Shown: positions 8,852-17,137 of the stretch, piece by piece
Numbering within the stretch: the stretch's first letter is position 1
How the letters are laid out: the number at the start of each line of letters is the position of its first letter
Assembly (NCBI RefSeq): GCF_014201375.1
Contig: NZ_JACHDZ010000004.1
Location: forward strand, 310,001 to 374,000
Origin: Tunturiibacter empetritectus
Lineage (GTDB): Bacteria; Acidobacteriota; Terriglobia; Terriglobales; Acidobacteriaceae
DNA: 64,000 nucleotides
Direction: 5' to 3'
Notes under the pieces: model-generated
The model's database searches: none
What the model was told of the DNA's origin: nothing
What the model saw: the letters and a program-made list of their open reading frames with translations, nothing else
Program-made: the position numbers and the translations under genes

Positions 8852-10654
8852 CTACCGCTTTCCCGAGATGGTCGTAGGCGCTCCTGCCTTGCGGCGAGCA
8901 CGTTTGGCTGCGATCTCGCGCATCTCCCGGCCAAGGCTGGTGCGGTTCATCACCGACTGCTGAATGATGCTGATCAGGTTGCCGATGGTCCAGTAGAGGG
9001 CAAGACCCGAGGCGTAGTTCCAGGTCATATAACCGGAGACCGCGGGCATCATGAACGCCATCATCTTCTGCTGCTGGGGATCGACGCCGGGAGACGGCGT
9101 ATAGAACTGCACCAGGAACTGGCTCACGATCATGACGATAGGAAGGATGTGGTACGGGTCTGCGCTCGAGAGGTCGGGCAGCCAGAACCAGTGCGCCTGG
9201 CGCAGCTCCACCACCTTGGGCAGCATGCTGAAGAATGCGAAGAGCAGAGGCATCTGGATCAGCGTCGGAATACACCCGCCAAACATGTTGACGCCGTTAT
9301 CCTTTTGCAGCTTCATGATCTCGACGTTCATCTCATTGCGCTTGGGGTCGGTTGCCTTGTACTTCTTGTAGCGCTCCTTGATGGCGTCCATCTGCGGTTG
9401 AATGCGCTGCATCTTCAAGCCGCTCTGCATCGTCTTCACGCGCAGCGGCAGAATCAGCAGGTTGATCAAGACGGTCAACAGCACAATCGCCCAGCCCCAG
9501 TTCGAAGTAATGTGGGCGTGGATGAACTGTAGCGAGAGGAAGAGATACTTTCCGATCGGGCCGAAGAACCCAAAGTCGAGCAGCGGCTCCAGCGAGATCG
9601 TATCGCCTGTTGCATGAATGCCGCGCAGAATGTTCACAGCCTTCGGGCCAACATACACGCGGGTCTGAGTGCGGCCGCTGGTATCACCCAGTGCAGCGCC
9701 GAGGACCGGCACCTCAATCGCTCCCTTGGCAGGCGCGCCCGATCCCAGACCGGTACGCCGAATAGTCTTCGCCACGTCCAGCTGGTTATGCAGCATCGCC
9801 ACGGTCGCGGTGTCTGGAGAATCCGGCAGGAAGATCGCGGCGAAGTAAGTGTCGCTGGTGCCGGCCCAATCGAACGGCCCATTGAGCGTCTCGCCTCCCG
9901 AGACCTTCTTCGGAGCCAGATGCTGTTCCTTGGCATGCTGTGCGTAATCCAGTTGCGCCCCCGCATACGCCGACGCATTATCCTGATCGCCAAATCCACC
10001 CGGCCAGTTGATCAGTGCGCGAACCGGAACCCCACCTTGCGTAACCTCGACATCGGCATGCAGAACATACGTCTCGTCGAACGAAAACGTCTTGCGCACC
10101 GTCGTCGCGCCGTCGGAGTAGTTGAACGTCAGGCTAGTCGGCGCAGCAAGCGGCCCCGTAGCCGACGGCACATACAGCGCCTTACTCAAGGTCGCCGTCA
10201 ACGCCGCATCGTACGTATACAGCGACAGCGGAAATCCAAACTGCTGCGCCGCCTGCGTGTGCACCAGGTTCAGCGGCTTGCCGTCGGAGTCCTTGTACTT
10301 CTTCAAAATCCAGCTCGACACCTGGCCGCCGCGATTGGTGAACGTGATGCTGTAGAGCTCATTCTCGACCGTCGTAGTCGCCTCAGCAGGAGCCTGCACC
10401 GCAGGAACCGCCGAGGTCGAAGGAGTCGCCGCAGGGGAAGGCAAATTTGCCGCAGCCACCGGAGCCGAAGCGGGCACCGGCGCGCCGGGAGCCGCAGCAG
10501 CGCTCTGGCCGGCGTTGGGCGAGCTCGTCTGCGGGTTATTCTTCGCGCGAAAGTACTGCAGGCCAAAGAAGACGGTGACCAGGACGAGCATCATGACCAG
10601 GAGCGATTTATTGTCGCCACCGCCCTGTTGATTTGGGTTTTTAAACTCTGCCAA
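8852..10654 (-). CDS. yidC: Membrane protein insertase YidC
   Basis: A 600-residue Gram-negative-type YidC: N-terminal transmembrane anchor (about 15-32), Pro/Ala-rich linker, large periplasmic beta-sandwich (about 90-350), then the conserved hydrophobic core with LINLLILPLRVKTMQ and the final helices with a basic C-terminal tail. It inserts proteins into the inner membrane alone or with SecYEG. The start is TTG at 10654 (TTG GCA GAG), with AGGAAG 6 nt upstream; no ATG is available near it. It follows yidD and rnpA in the conserved minus-strand cluster. Confidence 0.95.
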   Translation of the reverse strand: MAEFKNPNQQGGGDNKSLLVMMLVLVTVFFGLQYFRAKNNPQTSSPNAGQSAAAAPGAPVPASAPVAAANLPSPAATPSTSAVPAVQAPAEATTTVENELYSITFTNRGGQVSSWILKKYKDSDGKPLNLVHTQAAQQFGFPLSLYTYDAALTATLSKALYVPSATGPLAAPTSLTFNYSDGATTVRKTFSFDETYVLHADVEVTQGGVPVRALINWPGGFGDQDNASAYAGAQLDYAQHAKEQHLAPKKVSGGETLNGPFDWAGTSDTYFAAIFLPDSPDTATVAMLHNQLDVAKTIRRTGLGSGAPAKGAIEVPVLGAALGDTSGRTQTRVYVGPKAVNILRGIHATGDTISLEPLLDFGFFGPIGKYLFLSLQFIHAHITSNWGWAIVLLTVLINLLILPLRVKTMQSGLKMQRIQPQMDAIKERYKKYKATDPKRNEMNVEIMKLQKDNGVNMFGGCIPTLIQMPLLFAFFSMLPKVVELRQAHWFWLPDLSSADPYHILPIVMIVSQFLVQFYTPSPGVDPQQQKMMAFMMPAVSGYMTWNYASGLALYWTIGNLISIIQQSVMNRTSLGREMREIAAKRARRKAGAPTTISGKR

Positions 10655-10716
10655 AAGAGACTTCCTATTCTTTGCTAAACGTGAGGCCGCCTCCGCAGAC
10701 TTTGGAGACGCTACCC

Positions 10717-11037
10717 CTATGATAAATGGTCTGTGGAAATAGGGGCGGCCGCGGCCCTATCCGAGCTTCGCAGAGGCACCGGATCCAGCCCGCCCTTCGC
10801 AAACGGATGGCACCTGCCGAAGCGTCGCAGCGCCAGCCAAGTCCCCTTCGCCACACCGAACCGAACCAGCGCAACATAGGCATACTCCGAGCACGTCGGA
10901 AGATAGAGGCACTGGCTGGGGCTGAAGGCATGCAGCACCGGCGACACGATGCCCTTGTAAATCCCGTAAGCCACGCGGACAGCGAGACTGGGCTCAGAAA
11001 GAGGCGATTCCGCGAGACTGGCTTCAGTATTCTTCAT
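10717..11037 (-). CDS. yidD: Membrane protein insertion efficiency factor YidD
   Basis: The 106-residue product has the YidD signature: a short amphipathic region, YKGIVSPVLHAFSPSQCLYLPTCSEYA (shown here in parts as YKGIVSP and PTCSEYA), GTWLALRRFGRCHPF and a final GGLDPVP. Start chosen at 11037 (MKNTEAS), 4 bp after the rnpA stop; the longer open frame would overlap rnpA by more than 100 bp. YidD aids YidC-dependent insertion at the cytoplasmic face of the membrane. Confidence 0.9.
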   Translation of the reverse strand: MKNTEASLAESPLSEPSLAVRVAYGIYKGIVSPVLHAFSPSQCLYLPTCSEYAYVALVRFGVAKGTWLALRRFGRCHPFAKGGLDPVPLRSSDRAAAAPISTDHLS

Positions 11038-11041
11038 CTGT

Positions 11042-11509
11042 CTAGAGCGATGTCGCCGAGGTCTGCTTCTGGGAGCGATCCCCAGGCTGCCGACCGGGCT
11101 GCCGTACGGGGTCTCGATCAGCCACCTTCTGAATGGCCCGAAACACCGTGGCAACCTCGCGCTCCAGCGTCGGAAAGTCGAGATCGATCACGCTGCGCCG
11201 CGGATGCAGAATCACATCGACCGGCGTGCTGAGCGTCGACAGGTTGCTGCGAACGGCCTCGCGCATGCGGCGTTTGATGCGGTTGCGGTCAACCGCCTTT
11301 CCCATCACCTTCCCCACCGTCAGGCCCACCCGCGCGCTCGACGCATCGGCATCCCGCAGCGGAGTTCCGTCGGCCCCAAGCAGCGGCCGAACAGCAAAGA
11401 AGTAGCTCATCTGCTTCGCAAACTGTTTGCGGCTCGCCTTATACACGCGCTGGTAGTCAGCGTGTTTCCGCAGACGAAAGATCGAATTTGGCTTTGAATT
11501 CCCTGGCAT
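11042..11509 (-). CDS. rnpA: Ribonuclease P protein component
   Basis: RnpA binds RNase P RNA and helps mature tRNA 5' ends. The visible landmarks are FRLRKHADYQRVY at the N-terminus, the RNR signature AVDRNRIKRRMREAVR in the centre and the hydrophobic strand VDVILHPR. The start at 11509 (MPGNSKPNSIFRL) gives 155 residues; upstream in-frame ATGs would add about 47 residues with no family counterpart. A C-terminal extension is rich in Arg, Gln and Asp. The yidD gene follows after 4 bp. Unusually, rpmH is not adjacent: about 720 bp and a small gene intervene. Confidence 0.93.
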   Translation of the reverse strand: MPGNSKPNSIFRLRKHADYQRVYKASRKQFAKQMSYFFAVRPLLGADGTPLRDADASSARVGLTVGKVMGKAVDRNRIKRRMREAVRSNLSTLSTPVDVILHPRRSVIDLDFPTLEREVATVFRAIQKVADRDPVRQPGRQPGDRSQKQTSATSL

Positions 11510-11651
11510 ACGAGCAGCGTTCTTAGCGCACGAGCAGCTTGTCCACTCTTTCCATGGTACAAGCTTCCCTCCCTCTCCCGAGCCTGCCTCTTCAAAGCGG
11601 CACGCCATCAGAGCACTCTCCATATGCAAATCGGGATGCAAATCACGCAAA

Positions 11652-11676
11652 GAAGCCCGTCTCCACGACGGGCTTC
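11652..11676 (-). terminator. Hairpin, probable terminator of the small gene at 11731
   Basis: GAAGCCCGT (11652-11660) and ACGGGCTTC (11668-11676) form a perfect 9-bp stem with a 7-nt loop. On the minus strand the stem is followed by a short T-rich run (TTTG). It lies between the Asn/Gln/Pro-rich small gene and rnpA. Confidence 0.45.
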
Positions 11677-11730
11677 TCGAGGGACGACACTATGTGTCCC
11701 TTCAGGTTATGCGTCCCTCTAAGACGCTAA

Positions 11731-11877
11731 CTATTTCTTATCGCTCGGGGTGTGCTCTCCACTCTTCACGGAGGTATCTTGTCCCGGTTTCTTCGTCGTT
11801 GTAGTTCCTGGGTTATTGCCCTGCGAAGGATTGTTCCCTTGGTTTCCCTGATTTGGCGGATTCATATTCTGTGCCAT
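11731..11877 (-). CDS. Small Asn/Gln/Pro/Gly-rich disordered protein (48 aa)
   Basis: Read from the ATG at 11877: MAQNMNPPNQGNQGNNPSQG, then a Thr/Lys-rich part and a C-terminal SGEHTPSDKK before TAG. It is low-complexity, highly polar and certainly disordered, with no cysteine, hydrophobic segment or signal peptide. AGGAG lies 9 nt upstream and a hairpin follows the stop, so expression signals are intact. I do not recognise a family. It is inserted between rpmH and rnpA, which are usually adjacent. Confidence 0.55.
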   Translation of the reverse strand: MAQNMNPPNQGNQGNNPSQGNNPGTTTTKKPGQDTSVKSGEHTPSDKK

Positions 11878-12231
11878 AACGATCATCTCCTATGCCGGCC
11901 GTCGACCACTATCGCGACGTTGCCGACCCTGAATAGGAGACCTGCCGCAGCAGGATGGTTGCCCAAGAAGGTTGACTTACTTGCTGATAGATGTTGGTTT
12001 AGCCGATACAATTCCGCCGAGCGGGGAGAACTCATTTCGAATCTGGACGATGGGCTAGTCAGGCCTACGCAATCCTGATGTCAAAAAGACACAGACCACC
12101 GTAGGGAGCAATAGCCCTCCTCGATGGTCTATAGAAACCATGGATACTTTTTTGAGATTGCTTTCATTTACGGGTTCCGAGGAACCAAACATCAAGAGCC
12201 TTGAAGGCGTTGATTCATTGTACGCAAAAGA

Positions 12232-12387
12232 CTAGTCGCGGAAACCGGCGCTGACGGCGATCTTATGACGGCCCTTGGCGCGGCGACGGCTAAGCACAGC
12301 TGCTCCCGCCTTGGTCTTCATGCGGGAAAGAAAGCCGTGGGTCTTGGCGCGATGGCGGCGGTTAGGTTGAAAAGTACGCTTCGGCAT
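12232..12387 (-). CDS. rpmH: 50S ribosomal protein L34
   Basis: The 51-residue highly basic protein begins [19 protein letters not shown], the L34 signature, and continues with the usual [19 protein letters not shown] core. The start at 12387 is fixed by the universally conserved MKRT/MPKRT beginning; the frame continues upstream but without family support. It is divergent from dnaA across a 767-bp intergenic region, the usual arrangement near a replication origin. Confidence 0.95.
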   Translation of the reverse strand: MPKRTFQPNRRHRAKTHGFLSRMKTKAGAAVLSRRRAKGRHKIAVSAGFRD

Positions 12388-13154
12388 GACAAAAAACTCC
12401 TGCGCAGGGTAGAACACCTGCTCAAACTTTTAGGCTGTTGCAACAATCTCTGAGTATACCCGATTAGACCGAATTTTCACAGCCCAATCCACTGCGTCCT
12501 TTGTGCCAGTGACGAACTTCTTTTCAGCGAAGAGTCTTGATCGGATTAGCCATCGAACTCCTTCGCAGCGACGACGGAGTGCGATGGGAGACGAAAGTTT
12601 CAAAATGAGACGACTCAACAAACTATTCTGTAAAAGAAAATCACTGCCACCAATGCGCGCACATGCGCCTCAAAACAGACACACCGGATATCCTGATAGT
12701 GATATCAACCAACCACACAAGGAGACCGGATCGCGAATCCTTTATCACACCAAACTTCGCAGTGGTAGAGAAGAAACATCCAGGCGCAACGTATTTTCTC
12801 CCTGCTACAGACGCTTGATTTCACCGTCTTCACTGCTAATGGTGCAACTTCTTTTTTTTGATCGGAAGCATTGAAAAACGTCGTCTTTTCCGTGCTACTA
12901 TCGAACCCGATTCGCAAGACGTTTTTCTGCAAGCCCAGCCGTCCCGCACTCTGATTCACGTTGAACTACTCCTCTCCGCAGCTAAGGTTGCAAGGGTGCC
13001 CAGCGGAGAGCATTCTAGCAACACAGGGGCCGTGTGAACCTTGTCCTCAGGGGCCAGGTATGGACTCCTATTTGCTGCTTATCGTGTGAACCTGCACGAC
13101 TGAAAGAAGTGCCACGTCTGGTTTGGAACAGGAAACAAGACAAGGAAATTAAGA
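12388..13154. other. rpmH-dnaA intergenic region; candidate origin/promoter region without clear DnaA boxes
   Basis: A 767-bp non-coding stretch between the divergent rpmH and dnaA, where oriC lies in many bacteria. It is more A+T-rich than its surroundings, with a T8 run near 12852. I looked for TTATCCACA-type DnaA boxes on both strands and found no exact copy; the nearest is TTATCACAC near 12742. The 11-mer CGTGTGAACCT occurs twice, near 13031 and 13084. A possible dnaA promoter (TTGAAA at about 12871 and TACTAT at about 12896, spacing near 19) is weak. Origin function is not demonstrated. Confidence 0.3.
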
Positions 13155-14582
13155 ATGTCATTCGTTCCGACGGCTACCGCCGTATTGAATTATTGGGTTC
13201 GTATTCTGGCTGCCCTTGAGAAGAAGATCAACCGCCAGTCTTACGAGACATGGCTCAAGCCGACACGGTTCTCACACCTCGAGGGCAAAAAGCTCTTCGT
13301 GCGAATTCCCTCCACCGACTTCCAGCACATCGGCGACCGCTACGCCGACCTCATCCAGGAAGCGATCGACAACCTCGGACTCGACGTCGAATCGGTAGCC
13401 TTCACCACGCCCGAGCAGGACCCGCGCGCACCCAAGGTGAGGGAGGACGGCGGCTTCGCTCCCGTCCCCAGCCACAGCCAGAGCGCACCCCGCCAGCGCC
13501 TCGGCGCCTCGTCCAACTCCGTCTCAGGGCCGACGCCCGAGCAGGCTCGATTCGACTGGAGTGCAGCCTCCCAGCTCAACCCGCGCTACCAGTTCGACGC
13601 CTTCGTCATCGGCAGCGGCAACCAGTTCGCCACAGCAGCAGCCCAGGCCGTAGCCGAACGGCCCTCCAAGGCCTACAACCCGCTCTTCCTCTACGGCGGC
13701 GTCGGCATGGGCAAGACCCACCTGATGCATGCCATCGGGCATGACGTAAAGCGCAGGCAGCCGCACGCCTCCATCAGCTACGTCAGCGGCGAAAAGTTTA
13801 CCAACGAGATGATCAACTCGGTCCGCTACGACAAGATGACCGGCTTCCGCGACAAGTTCCGCAACGTCGACGTCTTGTTGATCGACGACATCCAGTTTCT
13901 AGCCGGCAAGGAGCGCACACAGGAGGAGTTCTTCCACACCTTCAACACGCTCCACGAAAGCATGAAGCAGATCGTCATTGCCAGCGACCGCCCTCCCAAA
14001 GAACTTGCCGACTTTGAAGATCGTCTGCGGTCGCGCTTCGAGTGGGGTTTGATCGCCGACATTCAGCCGCCCGATCTCGAAACAAAGGTCGCGATCCTGC
14101 AGAAGAAGGCAGAGAGCGAACAGACGCAGCTTCCTACTGACGTAGCGATGTTTATCGCCTCGAACGTCCGGACCAACGTGCGTGAGCTTGAGGGCGCGCT
14201 GGTACGGCTGATCGCCTGGTGCAGCATGCATGGCGTGGAGATCACGCTTGCTGTAACCCAGCAGTGCCTGAAGCAGTTCATCGACACCCAGGTTCGCAAG
14301 ATCACGATTGAGACCATTCAGCGCACGGTGGCAGAGCAGTTTGGGATGCGGGTTGCGGAGTTGAAGCAGAAGAATAACTCCCGCCAGATTGTGGTGCCGC
14401 GGCAGATTGCGATGTTCCTGGCCAAGCAGTTGACGGAGGCTTCCCTGCCGGAGATTGGGCGGCAGTTTGGCGGCAAGCACCATACGACCGTGATGCACTC
14501 TATCTCGAAGATCGACGAGCAGCGCCGCGCCGATAAGGACTTGAATCGGACGATCAACAAGCTGATGGAGACGCTGAGCTAA
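13155..14582 (+). CDS. dnaA: Chromosomal replication initiator protein DnaA
   Basis: A 475-residue initiator ATPase. Domain I (about 15-90) is followed by a Pro/Ser/Gln-rich linker. The AAA+ domain has Walker A GGVGMGKTHL near residue 181 and Walker B LLIDDIQF near 241. The C-terminal HTH carries the DnaA signature around GGKHHTTVMHS. AAGGA lies 9 nt before the ATG. DnaA melts oriC and loads the replicative helicase. It is divergent from rpmH; dnaN is not adjacent but about 2.5 kb downstream. Confidence 0.97.
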   Translation: MSFVPTATAVLNYWVRILAALEKKINRQSYETWLKPTRFSHLEGKKLFVRIPSTDFQHIGDRYADLIQEAIDNLGLDVESVAFTTPEQDPRAPKVREDGGFAPVPSHSQSAPRQRLGASSNSVSGPTPEQARFDWSAASQLNPRYQFDAFVIGSGNQFATAAAQAVAERPSKAYNPLFLYGGVGMGKTHLMHAIGHDVKRRQPHASISYVSGEKFTNEMINSVRYDKMTGFRDKFRNVDVLLIDDIQFLAGKERTQEEFFHTFNTLHESMKQIVIASDRPPKELADFEDRLRSRFEWGLIADIQPPDLETKVAILQKKAESEQTQLPTDVAMFIASNVRTNVRELEGALVRLIAWCSMHGVEITLAVTQQCLKQFIDTQVRKITIETIQRTVAEQFGMRVAELKQKNNSRQIVVPRQIAMFLAKQLTEASLPEIGRQFGGKHHTTVMHSISKIDEQRRADKDLNRTINKLMETLS

Positions 14583-14600
14583 CCCCTGAAAAGAACAGGT

Positions 14601-14793
14601 GTCCTGCCGGACGGGCTCCCTGCGCGGGAGGCGGTCACTTCGTGACGCGTATACCGGCCCAGGCAGGATGATCTGCATCGGTCCTCCCGTTGGTCGGAAC
14701 AATCATCTCTCGCGACCAACGGGAGCGCCAACCGAAGGGGTATACCCATCACGAAGTGATCGCCCCGCGCGCAGCGGGACCGTCCGGCAGGAC
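14601..14793. repeat. Nested-palindrome dispersed repeat, copy A
   Basis: A 193-bp element just after dnaA. Its outer arms of about 55 bp (14601-14655 and 14739-14793) are inverted repeats of each other, differing at roughly one position in six, and begin and end GTCCTGCCGGACGG / CCGTCCGGCAGGAC. Inside is a perfect 13-bp stem, CTCCCGTTGGTCG (14684-14696) with CGACCAACGGGAG (14713-14725). Copy B is at 40535-40701 in the opposite orientation. It contains no coding region; it resembles a REP/REPIN- or MITE-like element. Its two ends are intact here, but I saw no target-site duplication. Confidence 0.8.
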
Positions 14794-14805
14794 AGAATCT
14801 CTCCC

Positions 14806-14979
14806 AAAAAATAAAGTTGAAAACCGTGGCGTATTTTTAGCAGCCCAAAAACACGCTGCTAACTCACCACGTTTACCACGCAAACCACCACGTTCTCACC
14901 ACCAAAACACCACACCAAAACACACCTATTTCCCCAAAAACCCCAATTAAAACCCCCATCCACCAGCGCCAGAAAAAAA
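14806..14979 (+). repeat. A/C-rich dispersed repeat, copy 1
   Basis: A strongly strand-asymmetric block (G-poor on the plus strand) beginning AAAATAAAGTTGAAA and ending near a run of seven A. It shares the order and wording of a second block at 48223-48415: ATTTTTAGC, ACCACGCAA/GCCACGCAA, CCACCAC, TTCTCACCA, AACACCACACC and AAACACxC, closing with CCAGAAAAAAA. The frames through it are not convincing as protein. It lies directly next to palindromic copy A and downstream of dnaA, in the convergent gap before the NTF2-like gene. Confidence 0.65.
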
Positions 14980-14980
14980 T

Positions 14981-15583
14981 CTACTTCGGAAGATACTTCG
15001 CAGGAATCGGATTAGCAGGAGACTCCGAATCCCAGAAGATGTTGACGACCCAATACCGGTCCCCATCCTTCAGCAACTGAAAACTATTGATCCCTCTAGT
15101 AAAAGGAGCAGGATCATCAGCATTATGGCGAGACTCATAAGCGCTCCAGATCTGAACAATATTGCCGAACTGCTCGATCTCATTGTGGATAGAGCGCTCA
15201 AAGAATCCATTCGCACTCATACGCCCCTGACTGCGAGCGATATAGCTATCAATCGTAAGAACCACCGCATCAGCATGGCCACTAGTAGGTGACATCACCG
15301 CGGGAATAAGGCGCGCATCCGGGATAAAGAGCGAGCGCATACGGTCCCAGTCACGCTGCTGTCCCTTAGGCCCGGAGATGACGCTGTAGACAGCGTTCAG
15401 GATTGCTTCAGGAGATTTGACGTCCTCGGGCTTGGCCTGAGGCCAGTCGCTTCGAGTTGCGATAGAGCCGATCAGCGTGGGAGGAGCTGATGGCTGCGGC
15501 GTTGCTGCGGTCTGCGCCTTCGCGGCGATGCTCGCTAGTGTGACGAGTAAGAAGATGGAGGCGATTCGGTTCGCTGGCTTCAC
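14981..15583 (-). CDS. Exported NTF2-like (SnoaL-type) protein
   Basis: A 200-residue protein with a signal peptide (about residues 1-23, cut after AKAQ) and a single NTF2-like domain. Features are the N-terminal helix with EAILNAVYSVIS, the W-D-x-M-x-x-L-F motif WDRMRSLFIPDA near residue 80, and a C-terminal DGDRYWVVNIFWDSES strand. Such domains serve as small-molecule pockets or isomerases. No catalytic residues or substrate can be named. It is convergent with dnaA and its 3' end abuts the A/C-rich repeat. Confidence 0.75.
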   Translation of the reverse strand: MKPANRIASIFLLVTLASIAAKAQTAATPQPSAPPTLIGSIATRSDWPQAKPEDVKSPEAILNAVYSVISGPKGQQRDWDRMRSLFIPDARLIPAVMSPTSGHADAVVLTIDSYIARSQGRMSANGFFERSIHNEIEQFGNIVQIWSAYESRHNADDPAPFTRGINSFQLLKDGDRYWVVNIFWDSESPANPIPAKYLPK

Positions 15584-15907
15584 GGAAGCTCCTTTGAGGA
15601 ACAGTGTTACTTTACTGCGAGCGGGGGCATTCCGGTTAATGCGAGGTCGTGCTCAGGTCACAGAATGGATTGTGAAGCGTAGAAGAGATAAGTAGATTCA
15701 TCTACTTCATTGCGGAATGTATTTGCCTACAAAGTTGGCGTTGAGATCGTTTGGAGGAGTTTGCGCGATGGCGAAGGGAGAGGAAAGGAGTGACGCGGTG
15801 ACGATGAGACCTCGGAGTTTTGTCTGAAGATGCGGGATCATTGGAGCTCTCTTCGTCCGCAGTCCAGGTCTGGGGATCGTAGACTAAGCGTGATTGTTCC
15901 GGTTGCG
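15584..15907. other. Intergenic region without a supported gene
   Basis: 324 bp between two minus-strand genes. Short open frames on both strands have poor composition and no ribosome-binding site. I see no RNA gene or strong hairpin. Confidence 0.5.
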
Positions 15908-16561
15908 TTACCAGGTGATGTAGACGCCTTTGCGGATCCATTGAGGATTCTCGATCTGCTGCATTATGAAGTCGGCTACGTCTTCGCGAGAGATACGGCT
16001 GCCGTTTGGGGGTAAGGCCTCGCCGTCGATGCGATAGGTGCCGTGGCCGGGCGTGTTGGTGAGCATGGGAGGCATCACCATAGTCCAGTCGAGGCTGCTG
16101 TGGGAGAGGGTGTTCCACTGCGAGATCTGCGAGGCCACAGGCCACTTGAGGAAGGTGTTGTAGACGATGTTCTGGACAATCCAGCGGCGCCATGCGGGTT
16201 GCTTGTCAAGCGAGTCGGGGAGCGCGCCGGCGGAGCCGAGGACGATGATGCGGCGGACGGGCTTCGGCTGGGTGAATGTCTCCTGCATGGCGGCGACGAT
16301 CTGGGGGACGGCGCGTTCGAGGACGTCCTCCTTCTTGAGGGAGCTTGCCCCGAGCGCCGACAGGACTACATCGGCGTCTGCGATAGTCAGACGGACTGGA
16401 TTGGGGTCAAAGACGCTGCCGTGGACGACCTGAACCTGGTCACGCAGGGGAAAGGTTTCAGGTGTGCGCAGGAGCGCGGTGACCTGGTATCCGGCGGCGA
16501 GACAGCGCTGGGTGAGGAGTCTTCCGGTAGCGCCACTGGCTCCGAAGAGCGCGATCTTCAT
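15908..16561 (-). CDS. NAD(P)H-binding SDR-like oxidoreductase
   Basis: A 217-residue atypical short-chain dehydrogenase/NmrA-type protein. MKIALFGASGATGRLLTQRC carries the GxxGxxG dinucleotide motif at the N-terminus. VVLSALGA follows strand 4, and IIVLGSAGALPDS lies near residue 115. Start at 16561, where AAGGAG lies 7 nt upstream; the frame is open for 37 more codons without support. Related proteins include flavin reductase/biliverdin reductase B and quinone reductase-like NmrA proteins. The substrate is unknown. Confidence 0.83.
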   Translation of the reverse strand: MKIALFGASGATGRLLTQRCLAAGYQVTALLRTPETFPLRDQVQVVHGSVFDPNPVRLTIADADVVLSALGASSLKKEDVLERAVPQIVAAMQETFTQPKPVRRIIVLGSAGALPDSLDKQPAWRRWIVQNIVYNTFLKWPVASQISQWNTLSHSSLDWTMVMPPMLTNTPGHGTYRIDGEALPPNGSRISREDVADFIMQQIENPQWIRKGVYITW

Positions 16562-17137
16562 GCTGAACTCCTTTGAGCTTCGGGACTGATTATCCTCGCA
16601 GGTAAGATGTAAGTGTGAAAAAAGTGGTTTGGGTAAAGCGCTCATTCTGTTTTGTTTGGTGAACATTCCCACGTTTGGGGATGGGTCTTCTCAAAAACCG
16701 GGAGCAGTGGCTGTGAAGAAGTGGGATAAGGGGACGGTTGATGTGGAGGTGCGGGCCCGTCTTCCTGAGTATGCGTTTTGGGGCGACCGATTTTCTAAAA
16801 CACGACTGCCCCATAACCGTCTATTTATGAGATTGATGGGAAGGATATCCACTTTTCAAGCGACAACGGTTACTGCTACTAGTATTTCTCTCTTTTCTCT
16901 TGTTTCTTAGAAGCAGTCATAGGCATTGGTTTAGGTTCTGGCAGATTTCGACATCGCACACAACAACCTTGGTTTCCACAAAGAAATCTGTCGCGCTGGA
17001 GGCCGTTTCACCCCTAGAATCAAGCAGACGCTGAACGGCCGAGATGCATCGTGGGTTCGATTCGGTGTACAGTTTGGCCAGCAGCAATCAACGAAGACGG
17101 AGACAAAACTGTGACGAGTGCGACCCAGGAGCCCGAG
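16562..17137. other. Intergenic region upstream of dnaN
   Basis: 576 bp. A TTG-initiated plus-strand frame (16629-16910, 93 codons) starts with a hydrophobic stretch but has no ribosome-binding site and no recognisable family. The minus-strand frame over 16590-16814 looks like random Arg/Pro-rich translation. The region probably holds the promoters of the divergent SDR gene and dnaN. Confidence 0.4.

Noticed and set aside
9614-10678. Plus-strand frame of 354 codons over yidC
   Set aside because: Arg-rich antisense shadow of yidC without a ribosome-binding site or domain.
12721-12760. TTATCACAC as a DnaA box
   Set aside because: Differs from TTATCCACA at several positions and stands alone, so it is not called a DnaA box.
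16629-16910. Plus-strand frame of 93 codons between the SDR gene and dnaN
   Set aside because: TTG start without a ribosome-binding site and no family resemblance; the beginning is hydrophobic but the rest is not typical of coding sequence here. Left as intergenic.
17050-17070. GGGTTCGATTCGG resembling a tRNA T-loop
   Set aside because: No matching acceptor, D or anticodon arms in the surrounding sequence, so no tRNA is supported.
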